Shown: positions 58,424 to 64,000 of the stretch, piece by piece
Layout: each line of letters begins with the position of its first letter
How positions within the stretch are numbered: the stretch's first letter is position 1
NCBI RefSeq assembly: GCF_025398735.1
Contig: NZ_CP104694.1
Coordinates: 4,179,001 to 4,243,000 of the forward strand
Direction: 5' to 3'
DNA length: 64,000 nt
DNA from: Tahibacter amnicola
Lineage (GTDB): Bacteria; Pseudomonadota; Gammaproteobacteria; Xanthomonadales; Rhodanobacteraceae
The notes under the pieces: generated by a model
What the model saw: only the letters and a program-made list of their open reading frames with translations
What the model was told of the DNA's origin: nothing
Databases searched by the model: none
Position numbers and translations under genes: made by a program

Positions 58424-58453
58424 TTGCACATTTTCCGGGTATCCATCGATAAT
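58424..58453 (+). promoter_or_regulatory. Possible sigma70 promoter of the epimerase gene
   Basis: TTGCAC, 18-bp spacer, GATAAT (5 of 6 to the -10 consensus), about 100 bp before the epimerase start in the 194-bp gap after the dehydrogenase gene. Confidence 0.35.
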
Positions 58454-58557
58454 TGCCGATTGTGAGCAAGACGCTGAGACGGCGCGGGAGGTGCTGCCGG
58501 CGTTCCAGGTCATGACGCCCGGGCCCTCGCCCACGAATGCAACAAGGGATTTCTGCC

Positions 58558-59565
58558 ATGCGCGTGTTGATCACCGGAGCCGCCGGATTCATCGGCTCCA
58601 CCCTGGCTCATCGGCTGCTTGATCGCGGCGACGAAGTACTGGGCTACGACAATCTCAACAACTACTACGATGTCCGTCTCAAGCAGGCGCGCCTGGATCG
58701 CCTGACCCCACGGGACGGCTTCCGCTTCGTCCAGGCCAGCCTTGAAGACCGCGACGCACTCGACGCCGCATTCGCCGATTTCGCACCACAGCGCGTAGTC
58801 AACCTGGCCGCCCAGGCCGGCGTGCGCTACTCGCTGGAGAATCCGCGCGCCTACATCGACGCCAACATCGTCGGATTCCTCAACATCCTGGAATGCTGCC
58901 GGCATCGCGGCGTCGAACACCTGGTCTACGCCTCGTCCAGTTCGGTCTATGGCGCCAACCGCAAGCTGCCATTTGCCGTCGAGGACAGCGTCGATCACCC
59001 GGTCAGCCTGTATGCCGCCAGCAAGAAATCCAACGAGCTGATGGCGCATACCTACAGCCATCTCTTCCAGCTGCCGACGACCGGCCTGCGCTTCTTCACC
59101 GTGTACGGCCCCTGGGGTCGCCCGGATATGGCGCTGTTCCTGTTCACGCGCAAGATCCTCGCCGGCGAGCCCATCGACGTGTTCAATTTCGGCAAGCACA
59201 CGCGTGATTTCACCTACATCGACGATATCGTCGAAGGCGTCATCCGTACGCTGGACCGCGTGCCGGCCGCCGACGCCACGTTCGACCCGCTCAAGCCCTC
59301 GCCGGCCAGCAGCCTGGCGCCCTACCGCCTCTACAACATCGGCAACCACACGCCGGTGCAATTGTCGCGCTATATCGAGTTGATCGAAGAGGCGATTGGA
59401 AAGACCGCCGAAAAGCGCTTGCTTCCCCTGCAACCGGGGGACGTGCCGGACACGGAAGCCGATGTTGACGCCCTGATGCGCGACACCGGCTACAGCCCGA
59501 GCACGCCAGTTGACGTGGGCGTCAAGCGTTTCGTCGCCTGGTACCGCGACTTCTACCAGGTCTAG
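58558..59565 (+). CDS. UDP-glucuronate 4-epimerase-like NAD-dependent epimerase
   Basis: A 335-residue extended short-chain dehydrogenase. [14 protein letters not shown] (NAD motif GxxGxxG at 7-13), [48 protein letters not shown] and [21 protein letters not shown] (catalytic Tyr152, Lys156) are those of UDP-glucuronate 4-epimerases, converting UDP-GlcA to UDP-GalA. Given the upstream TviB-type dehydrogenase, an N-acetyl substrate (TviC-like) cannot be excluded. AAGGGA lies 9 nt before ATG 58558; the longer frame to 58537 is not favoured. Confidence 0.93.
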   Translation: MRVLITGAAGFIGSTLAHRLLDRGDEVLGYDNLNNYYDVRLKQARLDRLTPRDGFRFVQASLEDRDALDAAFADFAPQRVVNLAAQAGVRYSLENPRAYIDANIVGFLNILECCRHRGVEHLVYASSSSVYGANRKLPFAVEDSVDHPVSLYAASKKSNELMAHTYSHLFQLPTTGLRFFTVYGPWGRPDMALFLFTRKILAGEPIDVFNFGKHTRDFTYIDDIVEGVIRTLDRVPAADATFDPLKPSPASSLAPYRLYNIGNHTPVQLSRYIELIEEAIGKTAEKRLLPLQPGDVPDTEADVDALMRDTGYSPSTPVDVGVKRFVAWYRDFYQV

Positions 59566-59687
59566 CGACAGGTTCTTCCGCGACGTCCGGCGACGGGAAG
59601 GGGAGCCCGCCGCCGTGACGCTGTCCGGGGCGGAATCGCTCGCCCCGGCGAGTGGATTTGACGACCTTTTGCGCTATTGTTTTTGAG

Positions 59688-59700
59688 GACTTTGCAAGTC
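59688..59700. promoter_or_regulatory. Palindrome before the NRPS-PKS gene
   Basis: GACTT-TGC-AAGTC is a perfect 5-3-5 palindrome directly before TGTAAT (59702-59707), a good -10 hexamer, about 55 bp from the start codon. It could be an operator controlling the biosynthetic gene. Confidence 0.35.
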
Positions 59701-59761
59701 GTGTAATTGTTCGCAACAAGGGAATGCAGCGGTCCTGGCCGCTGTCGGGGGAATGGACAAA

Positions 59762-62700
59762 ATGACTAGCGCGCTCTGCGGCAATGCAGTTGATCTGCCT
59801 GCCCTGTCGTCCTGGTTGCAACGCGCCTGCCTGAACTGGCCGGAACGTCCGGCATTGCTGGCGGGCGGCGAGGTCGTGCACTACGCCGCACTGGGTCGCG
59901 CTGTCGAATCGATGGCGCAGGCACTTCGCGCTGCGGGTTTCATGCCGGGCGACCGACTGGGCATCGCCGCCGTGCGCGGTATCGACACGGTGATCGCCAT
60001 CCTTGCCGCAATCGATGCCGGCATTGCCTACGTTCCCTTTGACCTGAGCTATCCGCCGGAGCGGCTCCGCGCGATGTACACGGCCAGCCACCCGCGTGCC
60101 GTGGCCGGCGAGCAATCCGCCGTCGACCAGCTGGCCGCTGTACTGGGCCCGCTGCCGACGCTGTCTCGCCCGGCACCGCCGGAAGCCGGCCTGTTCGGCG
60201 CCGGGACCGACCTGTGCTACGTGTTGTTCACCTCCGGATCCACCGGCCATCCCAAAGGTGTGGCAATGGGTTCGCTGCCCTTGCAGCACCTGACGGCGTG
60301 GCACGCAGCGCACGCCCGGCTGGGTGAGCCGGCGGTCACGCTGCAGTTCGCTCCGCTGTCGTTCGATGTTCATGCGCAGGAGATCCTGTCGACAGTGGCC
60401 TGTGGCGGATGCCTCCTGCTCATCGAGGAATCGCAGCGCCGTGACCCTGCCCAGCTGTTGCAGTCGCTCGTTGCGCATCACGTCGAGCGCATCTTCCTGC
60501 CGTACGTCGCGCTGCAGCTACTGGCGGACGCCGCCGAGGATGCTCCAGCGCTGCCGCCGCTGCGCGATGTCGTCAGCGCTGGCGAAACCCTGCAGATCAC
60601 GCCGTCGATCCGCCGTCTGTTCCAGCGTCTGCCGGGAGCGGTACTGCACAATCACTATGGACCCACCGAAACACACGTCGTCACCGCCCATGAACTGAGC
60701 GGCGATGCAAGCCAGTGGCCCGCGGTCGCCAGCATCGGCACGGCCCTGCCGCATGTGCGCATCGAATGGCTGCGGGAGGCCGACGGCGACGCCACACTTC
60801 TCCTCGGCGGCGAAACGCTGGCGCACGGCTACCTCGGCCGGGAAGACCTGACCCGGGAACGCTTCGGCGAATGGCTGGGTGCCGGTAACGGACGCTGGTA
60901 CCGGACCGGCGATCGCGCCATGGTCGATGCCCAAGGGCTGCTGCACTACCAGGGGCGCGCCGACGACCAGCTCAAGATTGACGGATTCCGCGTGGAGCCC
61001 GCCGAAATCGAGGCGGTGCTGCTCGCCTCGTCCCTGGTGCGCGAGTGCGTCGTGGGGTTGTCCGACTCCGCACTCGCCGGCAAACAACTGACGGCCTGGA
61101 TAGTTGCGGCCGACCCGGCATCACCGGCCTCGCTCGTCAGCGAGCTGCGCCGTCATGCACGCGAGCACCTGCCCGAAGCCATGCAGCCGCTGCGTTATGA
61201 AAGGCGCGATCGGCTGCCGCAGACCGCCAGCGGCAAGATCGACCGACGTGCGTTGGCGACATCGCCCGCCAACACCGGCACTGCGCCGCCGGCAGGCGGC
61301 GCGTCCATCGACGTGATCCGCGATACCTGGCAGGCGCTGCTGGGCCGCGACGACCTGGCTGACGATACGAATCTGTTTGAGGCCGGCGCACGGTCCCTGC
61401 TCGTGCTGCGTTTCCTTTCCCAGCTCAAGGCGCGCGGCCACACCGGCCTGAGCGTTGCCGACGTCTACGACCGGCCGACGATTCGCGGACTGGCCCGCCA
61501 GCTGCAGCGTCCCGCTGCGCGGCGCACTGTCGCCGAACCGGCAGGGACGGATGCGCGCATTGCCGTGATCGGCATGGCGTTGCGCGCGCCGCAGGCTGAC
61601 ACGTTGGAAGCGTTCTGGGAAAACCTTGTCGCCGGTCGCGATTGCATCCGGCATTTCACCGCCGGCGAACTCGACCCGGCGATTCCACCATCCGTTGCGC
61701 AGCATGCCAATTTCGTCGCCGCACGCGGCGTAGTACCCGACGAGGACCGCTTCGACGCGGCGTTCTTCGGTATTGGCGAGCGCGAAGCCACACTCATCGA
61801 TCCACAGCAGCGATGGCTGCTGGAACTGGCCTGGCAGGCGCTGGAGCACGCGGGCATCGATACCGCACAGCACACCAGCCGCATCGGCGTGTTTGCGGGA
61901 ACGGGCAACAATGCGTACTTCCCCGCACTGCGCGCCGCGGCGCCGGAACTGGTTGCCGGCAGCGGCGAATTCGCGGCCATGCTGGCCAACGAAAAGGATT
62001 ACGTCGCCACCCGCATCGCCCATCGGCTGGATCTCACCGGCCCGGCGATCAGCGTGCACACGGCCTGCTCCACCGGCCTGGTCGCCATCGCACAGGCCGT
62101 ACAGGCGCTCGTTACCGGACAGTGCGACATCGCGATCGCCGGCGCAGCCAGCCTCGTACTGCCGCAACACGGTGGCTATCTCCATGTCGAAGGTGGCATG
62201 GAGTCGTCGGATGGTCGTTGCCGGCCCTTTGACGCGGCGGCAAGCGGCACGGTGTTTTCCAGCGGCGCGGGCATCGTCGTGCTACGCCGATTGGAGCAGG
62301 CACGCGCCAGCGGCAACACCATCCACGCCATCATCCGCGGTATCGGCCTCAACAATGACGGCGGCGGCAAGGCCAGCTTTACGGCACCGAGCGCCGCCGG
62401 CCAGTCTGCCGCGATACGCGCCGCGCTCGACGCCGCCGGTGTGCGCAGTGAAGATGTCGGCTATGTCGAAGCCCACGGCACCGGAACGGCGCTGGGTGAT
62501 CCCGTCGAGGTCAGCGCGCTGACACACGCCTACGCCGATGACTCACCGCTGCCCGGCGTCTGCGTGCTCGGTTCGCTCAAGGGAAACATCGGCCACACCA
62601 CGGCAGCCGCCGGCATCCTGGGTGTCATCAAGACGGTGCTGTGCTTCCGCCACGAGCTCATTCCTCCGACGGCACATTTCACGACGGCCAATCCGCATAT

Positions 62701-64000
62701 CGGCCTTGACGCCACGCCATTCCGCATCACGTCCGTCGCCGAGCCCTGGCCCCGATCCGCCCGTCCGCGCCTGGCGGGCGTCAGCTCCTTCGGCGTCGGC
62801 GGCACAAATGCGCATATCGTGATGGAAGAAGGCGATTGCGCCGCGCCCCTGCCAGTCACCGATCGCCATTGCCTGATCCCCCTCTCCGCCGCTACGCCGG
62901 ACGCGTTGCAGCGCCGGGCACGCGATCTCGCCGATGCCCTCGAGCGGCAGGGCGCCGAGGCTAACCTCGGCGCCATTGAGGCCACGCTGTTGGCCGGCCG
63001 CACGGCGTTGGCCTGGCGCGCGGCCATCACCGCCGCCACTGCGCCGGAAGCCGTCGCGGCCCTGCGCGCGCTGCCAGCCGGTGTTCGTGCCGGCAACCCG
63101 CGCATCGTGTTCGTCTATCCGGGACAGGGTGTCGACCTCGCCGGCAGCGCTGCAGCACCCTACGCGGCGTTTGCCGTCTTTCGCGAAGCCCTCGACACCG
63201 CGGCGGCGTGCTGCCAGCCCCATTGCGGAGCCGACCTGCGGCCCCTGCTGCTCGAGTCGGCTGCGGCCAATTCCGCCGCTCTGAGCACCACCCGTCTGGC
63301 GCAACCCGCCCTGCTTTGCCTCGGTTACGCCTGGGCAGCATTGATGGACACGTTCGGTGTTCAGCCCGATGCGCTGATCGGGCACAGTGTCGGCGAGTAC
63401 GGCGCCGCTGTGCGGGCCGGCGTATTCACGCTGGAAGATGCCTGCGCCGTCGTGTGCGCCCGCGCCGCGGCCATGGCTGCGCAGGCCCATGGCGCCATGC
63501 TGGCCGTCCGGGCCGGCGAAGCGGAAATCGCCCCTTACCTGCACGACCCGATCGAACTGGCCGCCGTGAACGCTGCCGACGCCACGGTCCTGGCAGGCCC
63601 TGCGGATGCCATCGCGGCGCTGGCACAGACGCTCGGCGCCGCCGGCACGGCGGCAACGGTGCTTACGGTGCGCCACGCGTTTCATAGCGCGGCCATGCAA
63701 GCTGCGATGCCACTGCTGGCCGAAGCGGTCGCCCGGGTGCCACGCAAGGCGCCACAGGTTCCCGTGTATTCCAATGTCAGCGGTACCGAGTTGAACGGCC
63801 GTGACGCGACGAGCCCCGAATACTGGGCCCAGCAGATGCGCCGCCCCGTGCAGTTCGCCGCGGCTATCGCCACGGAAGCGGCAAAGGGCGACACATTGTT
63901 CCTCGAGCTCGGCCCGCCGGCGGCACTGGCAGGAGCCCTGCGCGCCTTGCCGGCGTCGGACGCAGCGTATCTGCCGCTGATGCCACGACAGTCAACGGAC
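59762..64000 (+). CDS. Hybrid NRPS-PKS: A-PCP-KS-AT (3' end outside window)
   Basis: The open frame runs 1413 codons to the window end. An adenylation domain (about 10-500) has LFTSGSTGHPKG (about 154), NHYGPTETH (about 297), YRTGDR, DDQLKIDGFRVEP and TASGKIDRRAL. A carrier domain (about 515-580) follows, with Ser545 in EAGARSLLVL for phosphopantetheine. The ketosynthase (about 598-1020) has Cys769 in HTACSTG, His905 in EAHGTGT and His945 in GNIGHTTAAAG. The acyltransferase (about 1115-1400) has Ser1209 in GHSVGEY and HAFHS (1305-1309), the malonyl-CoA-type motif. No condensation domain precedes A, so this looks like a loading module activating an amino or aryl acid that is extended with one malonate unit. 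ATG 59762 is 9 nt after GGGGGA; ATG 59753 is too close to it. Confidence 0.95.
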   Translation, partial: MTSALCGNAVDLPALSSWLQRACLNWPERPALLAGGEVVHYAALGRAVESMAQALRAAGFMPGDRLGIAAVRGIDTVIAILAAIDAGIAYVPFDLSYPPERLRAMYTASHPRAVAGEQSAVDQLAAVLGPLPTLSRPAPPEAGLFGAGTDLCYVLFTSGSTGHPKGVAMGSLPLQHLTAWHAAHARLGEPAVTLQFAPLSFDVHAQEILSTVACGGCLLLIEESQRRDPAQLLQSLVAHHVERIFLPYVALQLLADAAEDAPALPPLRDVVSAGETLQITPSIRRLFQRLPGAVLHNHYGPTETHVVTAHELSGDASQWPAVASIGTALPHVRIEWLREADGDATLLLGGETLAHGYLGREDLTRERFGEWLGAGNGRWYRTGDRAMVDAQGLLHYQGRADDQLKIDGFRVEPAEIEAVLLASSLVRECVVGLSDSALAGKQLTAWIVAADPASPASLVSELRRHAREHLPEAMQPLRYERRDRLPQTASGKIDRRALATSPANTGTAPPAGGASIDVIRDTWQALLGRDDLADDTNLFEAGARSLLVLRFLSQLKARGHTGLSVADVYDRPTIRGLARQLQRPAARRTVAEPAGTDARIAVIGMALRAPQADTLEAFWENLVAGRDCIRHFTAGELDPAIPPSVAQHANFVAARGVVPDEDRFDAAFFGIGEREATLIDPQQRWLLELAWQALEHAGIDTAQHTSRIGVFAGTGNNAYFPALRAAAPELVAGSGEFAAMLANEKDYVATRIAHRLDLTGPAISVHTACSTGLVAIAQAVQALVTGQCDIAIAGAASLVLPQHGGYLHVEGGMESSDGRCRPFDAAASGTVFSSGAGIVVLRRLEQARASGNTIHAIIRGIGLNNDGGGKASFTAPSAAGQSAAIRAALDAAGVRSEDVGYVEAHGTGTALGDPVEVSALTHAYADDSPLPGVCVLGSLKGNIGHTTAAAGILGVIKTVLCFRHELIPPTAHFTTANPHIGLDATPFRITSVAEPWPRSARPRLAGVSSFGVGGTNAHIVMEEGDCAAPLPVTDRHCLIPLSAATPDALQRRARDLADALERQGAEANLGAIEATLLAGRTALAWRAAITAATAPEAVAALRALPAGVRAGNPRIVFVYPGQGVDLAGSAAAPYAAFAVFREALDTAAACCQPHCGADLRPLLLESAAANSAALSTTRLAQPALLCLGYAWAALMDTFGVQPDALIGHSVGEYGAAVRAGVFTLEDACAVVCARAAAMAAQAHGAMLAVRAGEAEIAPYLHDPIELAAVNAADATVLAGPADAIAALAQTLGAAGTAATVLTVRHAFHSAAMQAAMPLLAEAVARVPRKAPQVPVYSNVSGTELNGRDATSPEYWAQQMRRPVQFAAAIATEAAKGDTLFLELGPPAALAGALRALPASDAAYLPLMPRQSTD

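Noticed and set aside
60394-60403. Second copy of the AGTGGCCTGT terminal repeat
   Set aside because: It lies in the adenylation-domain coding sequence without the extended repeat or a partner, so it is a chance match.
63362-63720. Methylmalonyl-specific acyltransferase
   Set aside because: The specificity motif is HAFHS, the malonyl type, and not YASH.

Overview
The window is high-GC, densely coded bacterial chromosome, most likely a gammaproteobacterium of the Xanthomonadales/Lysobacterales. This placement is an inference. It rests on the pilin order fimT-pilV-pilW-pilX-pilY1-pilE, the CusCBA and AccA types, a Ser/Thr kinase with TPRs, and heavy use of ATGA/GTGA stop-start overlaps. I see no rRNA, tRNA, CRISPR array, prophage or intact insertion sequence.

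Left end (1-15 kb): a minus-strand signalling operon encodes a small secreted protein, a hybrid histidine kinase with Hpt domain, and a REC-GGDEF diguanylate cyclase cut by the window edge. Opposite it lie a BaeR-like response regulator and a membrane Ser/Thr kinase with TPRs. An Fnr/Crp-type regulator follows a phosphoribosyltransferase-hydrolase fusion whose upstream region holds a near-perfect FNR-type box. That box also faces a two-gene unknown membrane cassette. Next come crcB (fluoride channel) and accA, arranged convergently, with a 163-bp imperfect palindromic, MITE-like element between them.

Middle (15-38 kb): a CusCBA copper/silver efflux operon is preceded by a small Cys/His-rich secreted protein. 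It is followed by a complete minor-pilin operon with PilY1 and a PilE-like pilin. Then come a frameshifted lipid-A N-terminal-domain gene, an OmpR-type two-component system divergent from a periplasmic rhodanese (with a perfect TGTAAA direct repeat between them), and a MarR operon. The MarR protein carries a four-cysteine C-terminal extension. A PH-like membrane protein and a secreted beta-propeller-like protein complete this part.

Right end (38-64 kb): a 13-gene, almost gap-free minus-strand exopolysaccharide operon runs Wza, Wzz, a CpsD-like ATPase with a degenerate P-loop, an outer-membrane barrel, a deacetylase, four glycosyltransferases, two asparagine-synthase-like enzymes, Wzy and a MurJ/Wzx flippase. 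The initiating sugar-phosphate transferase, a UDP-sugar dehydrogenase and a UDP-uronate epimerase lie beside it. Together they suggest a secreted polymer containing uronic acids, possibly amidated. The window ends inside a hybrid NRPS-PKS gene (A-PCP-KS-AT, no condensation domain, malonyl-type AT).

Gene starts were chosen from ribosome-binding sites and overlaps. Nearly all long antisense frames are GC-bias shadows and are omitted.
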